From assembly GCA_047967505.1 (NCBI GenBank), contig CM106540.1: a DNA stretch of 64,000 nucleotides. One strand, given 5' to 3'. Source of the stretch: Dipteris shenzhenensis. Taxonomy: Eukaryota; Polypodiophyta; Polypodiopsida; Gleicheniales. Made by a program: the position numbers and the translations under genes. Of this stretch, positions 43,118-52,634 are shown piece after piece. The notes below the pieces were generated by a model, which was not told where the DNA came from, searched no databases, and saw nothing but the letters and a program-made list of their open reading frames with translations. Every line of letters starts with the position of its first letter. Within the stretch, counting starts at the first letter, position 1.

Positions 43118-44820
43118 ACCTCATCTAGCAGCTCAGCGGCAATCCTTGCAACAACAGCCCCAAGTGACCGCCAACAATAGCACTATAGCAATACACCACA
43201 ACCTCCAAGGCATCAACAGTCTTGACTAGCGGACTCTACAACCAGCCCTTCTCACCGACCTCCAACGCCTTCTCAGCGCCCAAGTCCCTGTAGTAGCAAC
43301 AAGCTCTCAAACACTACTAGCACATAGAGCAAAATGATTGCTCTTCTAGCATGTGAGCCAACTCTGCTGCCAACTCTGCTCCACCCAAGCATAATGTCCA
43401 ACTAACAAATTGCAAACTGGCTGCCCACATCCTCTTCAATGAGTAGAGACTCCAATAGAAGCAACCTATGCCCATCTCAGACCGTAGAACTACAAGGTAA
43501 GGCTTGCAAAAGCCTCAGAGTCCTCCATCAACGAGTCTACTCCAGTGCCAGCAGCAGCAGCTGTGGACTTACTTTGCTCATGGGGTTGTCGTGTTACTCG
43601 GAGGGATCCGTGAAGAAGTCCTTCCATAAGCACTAGGAACTTGAGCTACCTCTGTGAAGGATGGCCTATTGCCAGAAAGTGTCCGTGTTTGAGGACTATC
43701 GGCTGAGTTAGTGCCTTCCAAATAACTTCTCCTGTGAGCAGTCGAAGTGTGAATCTCCCACAGGGAAAATCCCCCGCAAGCCAACACCCGAGCTTCTTGC
43801 ATAGCCACCGACACACCCGATCCTCCCTACAATCAAGTGCTCCATCGATTATCAGAGAGCAAGGTGGGTTAAAGCGGCGACCGATTTAGAGAAGCCTTCT
43901 GCAGCATCATGTTTCTCCAAAAAGACACGTGGTAGATAAGGCTTTACCTTGGTTAAGCTCAGGTAACCTTGGGTAGCCAGGGACAAATTACCTCATCTAG
44001 CAGCTCAGTGGCAATCCCTGCAACAACAGCCCTGAGCGACCACCAACCACAGCACTACAGCAGTACACCACAACCTCCAAGGCATCAACAGTCCTCACCA
44101 GTGGACTCTACAACCAACCCTTCTCACTGACCTCCAACTCCTTCTCAGTGCCCAAGTCCCTGCAGTAGCGAGCTCTCAAACGCTACTAGCACACAGAGCA
44201 AAATGATTGCCCTTCTAGCACACAAGCCAACTCTGCTCCGCCCAAGCATAAGGTCCAACTAACAAATTGCAAACTGGCTGCCCACATCCTCTTCAACGAG
44301 TAGAGACTCCAGCAGAAGAAACCTACACCCATCTCAGACTATAGAACTACAAGGCAAGGCTTGCAAAAGCCTCAGAGTCCTCCAACAATGAGTCTACTTC
44401 AACGCCAGTAGCAGCAGCTGTGGACTTACTTTGCTCATGGGGTTGTCGCGCTACTCGAAGGGATCTGTGAAGAAGTCCTTCCATAAGCGTTGGGAGCTTG
44501 AGCTACCTGTGAAGGATGGCCTATTGCCAGAAAGTGTCCATGTTTGAGGACTATCGACTGAGTTAGTGCCTTCCAAATGACTTCTCCTGTGAGCAGTCAA
44601 AGTGTGAATCTCCCACAAGGAAAATCCCCCGCAAGCCAGCACCCGAGCTTCTTGCATAGCCACTGACACACCCGATCCTCCCTACAATCAAATGATCCAT
44701 CGGTTATTAGAGAGAAAGGTGGGACAAAGCGGCGACCAATTCAGAGAAGCCTTCTGCATCACCATGTTTTTCCAAAAAGACACGTGGCAGATAAGGCTTT
44801 ACCTTGGTTAAGCTCAGTTA
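43118..44820 (+). repeat. 872-bp internal tandem duplication
   Basis: ACCTCATCTAGCAGCTCAG occurs at 43118 and 43990. What follows (CAACAACAGCCC, CACAACCTCCAAGGCATCAA, ACTACAAGG..AAGGCTTGC, CTTCTTGCATAGCCAC) is repeated in order. Copies run 43118-43989 and 43990-about 44820, with small indels. The content is Gln/Ser/Pro-coding-like in one frame but full of stops. No product assigned. Confidence 0.85.
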
Positions 44821-45536
44821 ACCTTGGTTAGCCAAGGTGTGGTCACACTAGGGTTAGTTCAACCTTGGTCATTGGTCAAGTAACCTAAAATAACCATGGT
44901 TAGGTTTACGGTTAGGATTGGTTAATATGCCACATCACCTATAGTGCCACCTAAGCACATAGCCCCTGCCAACCACAGTTTGGAATTCAGCATGTGAATC
45001 CCTCTGCCACATCATCGATTGCCTCTCTTCTTGATCAAAACTTCGATAAGGCGTAACTTCCAATCCACAAAGAATTTGCACACGCTCCAAAAAGAAAAAG
45101 TGATCGTCTTTTCGAGCTCTATGCGCTTGTCAAATCAAAATCATTGTTAGCAATTAGACACTGCCAATATTGAAAGAAATCAATTGGTAAGACCTTTGCG
45201 ACAAATGGAAAAGCAAAGCATGAATGCACAGATCGTTGTCATAAGTATGCCAAAAGCACAAGTGCATGAGATGACCATAGCACAGAGCATGGCATCCACA
45301 CATAAAGCATTAAGGCACATGGAAGAACAAAGCATCATGCATCAAGCTACATCAAGTGAAGAAGACAACGACATCAACAACATGTATTAAGAAGCAAAAA
45401 CCTTGCCACCTTCAGCCCATATTTTTGTAATCAAACCTGATCACCTGAGAGTAGCCACACCCAGGGGAGGATTTGATCTTATAACTCACATCTAACCACC
45501 TTGTAGTAGCCAAAGGATCATGGCACCAAGGGGAAG

Positions 45537-45926
45537 TGTTGAGAGTTGTGGTGCCATGAGCGCATAATTAGAGGCTAAGGTATGTGCTAAGGAAAGAATT
45601 AATGTAGCCACCCTAGGATGTGGACTACATGATGTGAAGATGTGGATTGAGGATATCCACAAGGAGAGATGTGGATTAGAGGATCCCACATGGTTTGACT
45701 ATTCAAAAGGCACTCTCTATAAGAGGCCTATCATGTATTGTTGAGGACACACATGGCAAGAGAAATGCACATCCACTCAAGATTCTGTTTATGAGTCCAA
45801 GCTAATCTATCTTGGAACCTAATTGACTTGAGGTACATGTCATCAGCACTCTTTTCATCATGTCTCCACATAGGTTCCATCCACCTTAGAGCACTCCATC
45901 GATCCTGAGGCACTCTAATTTTGTCA
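45537..45926 (+). mobile_element. 3' LTR of the non-autonomous element
   Basis: 390 bp starting TGTTGAGAGTTG after the purine tract AAGGGGAAG and ending TTTTGTCA. Same sequence as the 5' LTR with scattered substitutions. Confidence 0.85.
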
Positions 45927-46395
45927 GAGGGGTGATGGATAGAGAGGACTAAGAAGGGAGGGAAAGGGGAAAGAGGTGAAGGGAGAAGGGGGGGACAAGG
46001 GTGAGTGGGGTGAGAAGGGGTGGCAAGAGGGGAGGGGAGAAGGGCGACAGGAGGGGATGCAAAGGGGGGGGGGGGGTAATGGGAGTCAAGGAAAGGGATA
46101 TGGGAGAAGGGTTTAATTTTGCGAGGATTTAGAGGGAGGTTTAGTGATGTCAATACATCCATAATTGAAAGGGCACATGGTTTTTTTGGGCAAGAAGACT
46201 CAAGAGTTAGTATTACATATTTTTAAAAAATAAGTACATCAGTAAGATAGGATGAGTCAAATGTTCTCAATATCACAACCCATAAGGGCTAGAGTAAGGG
46301 TGGCTATGTAAACCAAAGTAGCCAAATGAAATCAACAAATCTTAAAAGGAGAGCCTACATTGTGAGCCTTTGTTTCTAGATGCATTCTATAATCA
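45927..46395. other. No gene; G-rich tract then unique sequence
   Basis: 45927-46090 is made of GAGGGG, AAGGGG and GGGGGG blocks. The remainder up to the DUF7869 copy 3 relic is ordinary sequence without open frames of note. Confidence 0.45.
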
Positions 46396-48061
46396 TCCTT
46401 CATGTATCATCAAAAAAGCTTGCTTCCATTTACACAAGGATTTGCTTTAATGTTGTAGTTGCATTTCTAGTGCTTCTTTTCCCTTTAAGCTTGTAGGCAT
46501 TTCCATGCATTTTATGAACCACTTTGGCTTTTACCTCTGCCCAGATGGTCCAATATGTACCATGTGACAGCCCAGTTAACCATTGATATCCTCGATTACA
46601 TAAGGATGTCCCATTAACCATGGGTTTCAATTTGGGTTTACAGTGTCTTCCGCTCGAGTCCTTATCACCTTGATGAAGAAAACAAGAAAACTCTTAAAGA
46701 AGATAGTTATGTCTATTAGTCCCTGTCTTACTCCAAATGCTGATGCGCATGGCAATCGACTTGTGCAAATTTTCTTATGCAAAGTTTCCTGCAACAAACG
46801 AATGTGCATTAGAGTCCTTTCTATGTTCTCCTCAAATAATATTACATGTCTCTTGGGTTGTGGATTTGGTGCCATGATTCATTGCCTCTTAACACTCACA
46901 TACTTTCTTTTTGTGAGAATAGTATCTTGCCTTTCTGAGTTGTCGGTCCATTATCTAGCATTGAATCTATTTCTCTTGAATCTTCATCTCTAAAATCAAA
47001 TGCAGAGTGGCCTTGGGAATTATTTGATGTCTATAATATCTTGGAATTGGCAATCTAGTAGACAACTTGTTCAATTAAAGTCAACCTATTGCCAATGACC
47101 CTTGAATTTTGTGGTTGAATTATTTCTCCTTCACAGTTAGATGTTTTTCCATCTATATGCTCCATGCAAGTAAGTACATTAGGACCATCACAAGTCTTAG
47201 ATGTTTTGCCATCTCTACCCTCCATTCCAATGACAACATCATGACCATGATCATTAATATCAACAATTTCAATGAGCATGTTTGAGGCATTTGCAACACA
47301 AGACAAGTCTTCTATACCAGTGAGCATGTTTGAGTCGCTTGCAATACAAGACAAGTCTTCTATACCAGTGAGCATGTTTGGATCACTTGCAACACCAGAC
47401 AAGTCTTCTATACCATTGAGCATGTTCGAGTCACTTGCAACCCAAGACAAGTATTCTATTATAGTGAGCATGTTCGAGTCACTTGCAACACAAGATGTGT
47501 CTTCTATACCAGTGTGAGCATGTTCGAGTCACTTGCAAGATAAGCAACCTCTTCTTCATCAACTTCACTTATGATGATGTCCTCAATACCTGTGAGCATC
47601 CCATTGTGGTAGTCTTCAAAGCTACTACTATTTTTTGATTTTGAGCCCATTTGTCTAGTTTTTTTCTTCTCATAATACTTTCTTGTGTCTTCCATCACAT
47701 TGAAGGAAATTGTCTTAGCACAACTTGATTTCAAGAAAGCTAACCCCCATTTGATAGTATTATGAACCTGTATATGTGATGTCTTGTCCATTGCATTTTG
47801 AATGATGCCTTCACTAGTCAACATAAGTACCTCCATCATATAGAGAAAATTCTGAGAATAGCCCTTGAATCTGCCAACCGCTAACACTTCTCCGAAGGAC
47901 AGCATATCGAATTTTTCCCCCAAGAAATAAGATATCTTGAAAGTATGCCCTCGGCACAATTTCATCTTGATTCCAAAGAGCTGTTTGTGCTTGCATATCA
48001 AAAATGTCACATTGTAAGATATCACCGGTGACCGAATGTTTCAAAGTCTCCATGTGGATAT
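46396..48061 (-). pseudogene. DUF7869 family gene, copy 3, 5' half only
   Basis: Minus strand. N-terminal frames (48053-47504) begin METLKHSVTGDI and include MQAQTALWNQDEIV and SHIQVHNTIKWGLAFLKSS. Then come five to six 16-residue repeats (47530-47250), IIQPQNSRVIGNRLT (compare VQPQNSRGIGNKLT in copy 2), and at the end SHGTYWTIWAEVKAKVVH (46575-46520), matching copy 2. It stops at ATTTLKQILV, before the catalytic-like DUF7869 core. Frameshifts near 47900, 47510 and 47050. It supplies the N-terminus that copy 2 has lost to the copia junction. Confidence 0.65.
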
Positions 48062-48365
48062 TTTAACTGTACTTCAGGATTGATCACATTGGTGATTATC
48101 ACTACACATCTTCTCTCTCACCACAACATTGAAAATGACACACATTCATACGACCAAGACTATTTATTTTCCCAAAGTCTATTGCTTCATTCTTCTCGCA
48201 TAACACCAAATCTAAACCCTCTGTTAGGGTGAATATCTATAAATGCAAGAAAATATTAAGATTAGCAACTACCAAAAAACCCAACAAATCTCTAATTTAT
48301 ATTATTTAACCCTAGAAATGCTCAATTTTTATATCAAATAAAGAACAAAACCATTCCTTAACCCT
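48062..48365. other. No gene seen; upstream of DUF7869 copy 3
   Basis: About 300 bases of A/T-rich DNA. It could hold the promoter or an upstream exon of copy 3, but I can point to no motif. Confidence 0.3.
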
Positions 48366-48545
48366 CCTAAACTTTGACTCTAAACCCTAGATTGTAAATC
48401 CTAAATCCTAGATCTTAAAACCTTTAGAACCCTAAACCCTAGACCCTAAGCCCTAAACCCTTGACCCTAGACCTTTAACCGTCGCTCCTAGACCCTAAAG
48501 CCTAGACCTTAAACCCTAGACCCTAAATTTGAAACCCTATCCAAA
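48366..48545. repeat. Interstitial telomere-like array 1
   Basis: Degenerate tandem CCCTAAA / CCCTAGA / TCCTAGA units over about 180 bp, mixing CCCTAAACC, CCCTAGACC and AACCCTAG. This is the plant telomere motif (TTTAGGG) in reverse, decayed. It is followed by AAAATGCAAGCAATAAT, as is array 2. Confidence 0.85.
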
Positions 48546-48579
48546 CCCTAAAATGCAAGCAATAATATATAAAATATTT

Positions 48580-49235
48580 TGATTTAAGCAACAGGTTGGA
48601 GTGCTCCCAACGTGTTGCGGTTGGGTGCACCCCCAACCTATTGAGTGAGTAACAGGTTGGGGGTGCCCCAACCTGTTGCTCAACTTGATAAAAAATATTG
48701 ATTTAAGCAATAGGTTGGGTGTACGCCCAAACTGTTGCGTGAGCAACAGGTTGGGGGTGCATCCCAACTATTGCTCAAATCAGTAAAAAAATTTGATTTG
48801 AGCAATAGGTTGGAGTGCACACAACCTAGTGTTGTTGGGGGTGCATCCCACCTATTTATCAAATCAGTAAAAAATATTGATTTGAGCAACAGGTTGGAGT
48901 GCACACAACGTGTTTCTTAAGCAACAGCTGATTTGAGCAATAGGTTGGGGGTGCATCTCACTTGTTTCTCAAATTAATAAAAATATTGATTTGAGCAACA
49001 GGTTAGAGGGCACACAACGTGTTGCTTAAGCAACAGGTTGGGTGCACCCCAACATGTTGCTTGAGTAACAAGTTAGGGGTACATCTCACCTGTTCCTCAA
49101 ATCAGTAAAAAATACTGATTTGAGCAATAGGTTGGAGTGCACACAACCTAGTGTTGTTGGGGGTGACCCAACCTGCTCCTCAAATTACTAAAAATACTGA
49201 TTTGAGCAATAGGTTGGGTGCACCCCAATTGGGGG
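48580..49235. repeat. AGGTTG hairpin repeats, block 1
   Basis: Repeats starting GATTTRAGCAAYAGGTTGG at about 48582, 48690, 48797, 48880, 48930, 48991, 49118 and 49200. Each is followed by GTGCAC..CAACCTGTTGCTCAA or similar. Each GCAACAGGTTG faces a CAACCTGTTGC, so each unit can form a hairpin of about 20-bp arms. Ends where the AT-rich DNA begins. Confidence 0.8.
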
Positions 49236-49506
49236 TTTTATTATTATCATTTTTTAATAAAAAGAATATTTATTATTTTTTAATAAAATAAATAGTCTAT
49301 GAATATGAATAAAAAGAAATTTTACTTTTTAAAATATATATAATAATATTATACTTTATTATAACGAGTAGTATGACTCGTCTATGACGTACGATGGTTT
49401 AGAGTCTTGCCTAAGGTCCCAAGGTGGCCTTTAATTTCTTTCAAATTGGATCTTGATTAAGACTTGGCATTTCTTCTAGATGGAAAAAACGTGTAAATGT
49501 GTAACA

Positions 49507-49555
<49 letters not shown>

Positions 49556-49795
49556 CAACATTGATATGCTTTTTACTGAATAAACTATATTTTAAATTTC
49601 AATGAAGCCTTTACTCAATGAGAAAATATTTTCTTAAACAAATGCATCCATCTCTCTTGTTTATTTGAAACTTGTATGTGTATGTGTGTGTGTGTGTGTG
49701 GGTGTGTGTGTGTAAAACTGTTAACAAAACTGACCTATAAGCTCCACCACAGCATGTTCAAGATAAAAAGTGAAATGGTATACAATGGTCCTATG
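49236..49795. other. AT-rich DNA with CT, TA and GT microsatellites, no gene
   Basis: A/T-rich 49236-49370. CT repeat 49508-49540 running into TA repeat 49540-49555. GT repeat at 49679-49713. No coding content. Confidence 0.8.
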
Positions 49796-50117
49796 TACTA
49801 GTAGAGCATGTTCAAGATAAAAAGTCAAATGGTAGACATTACGAGTGATCCTATGTACTTTATTTTACAGATAATGTACAGATTATCCATCACTCAAGTT
49901 GACATAGACATCCCAATCATCATTGACATGCTCATACATCCCAAGCTCTTATTATTTACTAGTAGAGCATGTTCAAGATAAAAAGTCAAATGGTAGACAT
50001 TACGAGTGATCCTATGTACTTTATTTTACAGATAATGTACAGATTATCCATCACTCAAGTTGACATAGACATCCCAATCATCATTGACATGCTCATACAT
50101 CCCAAGCTCTTATTATT
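49796..50117. repeat. 161-bp tandem duplication
   Basis: AGTAGAGCATGTTCAAGATA occurs at 49800 and 49961. The intervening 161 bp are repeated almost without change (TTACGAGTGATCCTATGTAC, CATCACTCAAGTTGACATAG, ATGCTCATACATCCCAAGC). A shorter, more diverged third piece precedes at about 49750-49795. Confidence 0.9.
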
Positions 50118-50430
50118 TTCCAAGTATATATCTCACAAGTAAATGAAAATGTCATTACATTGACCTAAGCATTGGAGAAATTTATGTTAAATATTATATT
50201 GTCCTAAGTAAGGTCTTGTTGGTTAATGAATTATGCAAATGTAGGTAGCAGTAGGACTAGGAGCCACTAACATCTTAAAATAACTTAACCATTTAGCTTT
50301 ACATTTACTAGCTTACCAAAATAGTTATCTTTACTATCTTACCACAACAATTTCCAAGGTCTTGTATGATCATTTGATTATGTTCTAATTGAACTATTAT
50401 GGTGCAATCAAGAACAAAACCATTGCTTAA
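50118..50430. other. No gene seen
   Basis: About 310 bases of A/T-rich DNA between the 161-bp duplication and the second telomere-like block. No open frames of note, no repeat. Confidence 0.4.
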
Positions 50431-50755
50431 CCCTCCTAAACTCTAGACTCTAAACCCTACATCTTTAACCTTGGACCCTAAATAGTAAATCCTAAAACGT
50501 AGATATTAAACCCTTTAAAACCCTGAACCCTAGACCATAGACCCTAAGCCATAAACCCTAGATTGTAGACCCTAAACCCTAAACCCTAGACCCTAGACAC
50601 TAAACCCTAGATCATAAATCCTAAACCCTAGACTCTAAACCTTAAACACTAGACCTGTCCCTAGACCCTTAACCCTTGCCCCTAGACCCTAAAACCTAGA
50701 CCTTAAACCCTAGACCTTAAATCCTAAATCTTAGACCCTAAATCAAATCCTAAAA
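50431..50755. repeat. Interstitial telomere-like array 2
   Basis: About 320 bp of CCCTAAA / CCCTAGA units with drift. Entry (AAGAACAAAACCATTSCTTA then ACCCTCCTAAACTYT) and exit (AAAATGCAAGCAATAATMTA) match array 1, so array plus flanks were duplicated as a unit. Confidence 0.85.
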
Positions 50756-50779
50756 TGCAAGCAATAATCTATAAAATCT

Positions 50780-50965
50780 CTTGATTTAAGCAACAGGTTG
50801 TGGGCAAATCCTAAAACATATGATTTCAGCAACAAATTGTGTTGCACACAACATGTTGCTTAAGCAATAGGTTGAAAAATTTTTCAATTTTCTCAACCAA
50901 GAGGTTGAGGTCCCAAATCACTAAAGAATATGATTTGAGCAATAGGTTGGATGCACCCAAAAGGA
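50780..50965. repeat. AGGTTG hairpin repeats, block 2
   Basis: Shorter counterpart of 48580-49235 with GATTTAAGCAACAGGTTG, AACATGTTGCTTAAGCAATAGG and GATTTGAGCAATAGGTTGG. It sits after telomere-like array 2 just as block 1 sits after array 1. Confidence 0.7.
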
Positions 50966-51590
50966 AGTTTGATTATTATTTTTTTAATAAAAATAATATT
51001 TATATTTATATTTATATTTTTTCTAAATAAATAATCTATGTATATGAATAAACTATTATTTCTTAAAATATATATATAATATTAGTTATTATATTAAAAT
51101 ATTGTTATACTATATTATAATATTAATATTCTTAATATTATAACTAGTGTTATGTATTTTTCAAAAATATAATATTATTTTAGATTTAAAAAATTATATT
51201 TATTATTATTTATAATATTTGATTATTATTATTTCTTAATATTAATATTTATTATATTATATAATAGTATTTTAATTGTAATAATATAATTTTAATAATT
51301 TAATTTGAATATATATCATTTATTTAATTTCAGTAACTTGATTTTTATTGTTATAATTTAATTTAATTATATATTTTTTATTTATTTTAATTTGATTTTA
51401 GTTTGTTGTCATACCAATATGTTAGAAGAGAGTTGAGAAATCAAAATAAAAGAAAAAAGGGCAAGAGGTTGTAATAGGTTAGAAGAGAGTTCAAATTTTA
51501 AAATAAAAGGGAAAAGCGCAATAGGTTGGAAGGTGTTGCATATGCAAGAGTTTGGGAAGACATAATAATCTCATATCTTCTTCTATATAA
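50966..51590. other. AT-rich DNA, no gene
   Basis: 50966-51415 is more than four fifths A and T by eye, with TTATTATTAATATT-type text. 51415-51540 has two loose AGAAGAGAGTT...AATAAAAG repeats with AGAGGTTG or TAGGTTG. Confidence 0.7.
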
Positions 51591-52080
51591 TACTCCTCCT
51601 TCCTCATTCTCCTCACTTTTTCAAATCTCCACGGACAACCTCCTCCTCCTTGGTAATCCCTCCCTCCCTCCTCTTCCCTCTCTCCCTCCCTTGCTCCTCC
51701 TCTCTGTCCTCCCCTCCTCCTCTTTTCTCCTCTTTCCTTCTCTCCTCCCCCTCCTCCTTCAAGCTACCCCCTACTCCACTCCTCCCTCCTCCTGCCTCTC
51801 CTCCTCCTCCCTTCCATCCGCTGCCCCTCCTTCGGGCTACCGTTGCCCCTCCTTTAGGCCACCATTGCCCCTCCTTTGCTGCCGTGGGGACTATCATGGA
51901 CTGTTGCCGTCGACTCCTCTCCCTCTCCCTCCTTCTCCTCCTCCTCCTTTCCCTCTCCTTCTCCTCCCTCTTCCCAATGGTGGTAGGCGGCCTCGCGATG
52001 GTGGTAGGTAGAGCGACGCAGCACGAGGAACAGCGCATCAATGATAGGTGGAGCAGTGCAGCATGAGGAGCTACGAGGGG
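51591..52080. repeat. TCC-rich low-complexity tract
   Basis: Pyrimidine-rich (CTCCTCC, CCCTCC) to 51970, then mixed sequence to 52080. Frames of 140-160 residues on both strands are compositional (Pro/Ser/Leu or Gly/Glu/Arg) and lack any domain. Confidence 0.7.
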
Positions 52081-52565
52081 CCACCCAACCTATGACGTGC
52101 ACCGCAGGTTGGGAGGGGAGCTAAGATTAATTAAAAGTTAAAACCCCCCCTTCCAACCTGCAGTGTGCACCACAGGTGGGGGGGGGGGGGTAAAGATTAA
52201 TTAAAAGTTTAAACCCCCCTCCCCCTTCCAACCTACGGCATCCACCGCAAGTTGGGGGGGGGGGAGGATAAATTAAGTTTAAGTTTAAAAGCCCCCCCTC
52301 CCAACCTGTAGCACATGCCGCAGGTTGGTGGGAGGGGAGGGGATAAGATTAATTAAGTTTAAGTTTAAAAGACCCCCCCTCCCAACCTATGACCCGTGCC
52401 GTAGGTTGGTGGGAGGGGAGGGGATAAGATAAATTAAGTTTAAGTTTAAAAGTGCCCCCCCCTCCCAATCTGTGGCCCGTGCAGCAGGTTAGGAGGGGGG
52501 GTAAGATTAATTAAGTTTATGTTTAAAGCCCCCCCCTCCCAACCTACGGCGCTAAAGCCCACCCC
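52081..52565. repeat. CCAACCT/AGGTTGG minisatellite
   Basis: Units of about 70-85 bp. Each is CCAACCTNNNGCNNNNNCCGC plus AGGTTGGGGGG, then a GATWAATTAAGTTTAAGTTTAA spacer (split here) and CCCCCC. AGGTTGG and CCAACCT flank a short core, so each unit is a small hairpin. It ends about 70 bases before ParB-like copy B. Confidence 0.8.
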
Positions 52566-52634
52566 CTCCCAACCTTCATTGAGCAACATGTTTCGAGCCC
52601 AAAATATAGTATAGAGGCAATAAGGATAGTTGGC

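Larger units (their letters stand above)
42510..45926 (+). mobile_element. Non-autonomous copia-like LTR element
   Basis: Two near-identical LTRs (42510-42885, lacking its first 14 bases, and 45537-45926) flank 2.65 kb without any retrotransposon enzyme. A perfect initiator tRNA-Met primer site follows the first LTR, and a polypurine tract precedes the second. LTRs run TGTTGAGAGTTG...TTTTGTCA. The interior has an 872-bp tandem duplication. This is the structure of a large non-autonomous (LARD-like) element mobilised by partner copia enzymes. Confidence 0.85.

Noticed and set aside
51526-52102. 140-160 residue frames on both strands
   Set aside because: Pyrimidine-rich low complexity; no conserved motif.
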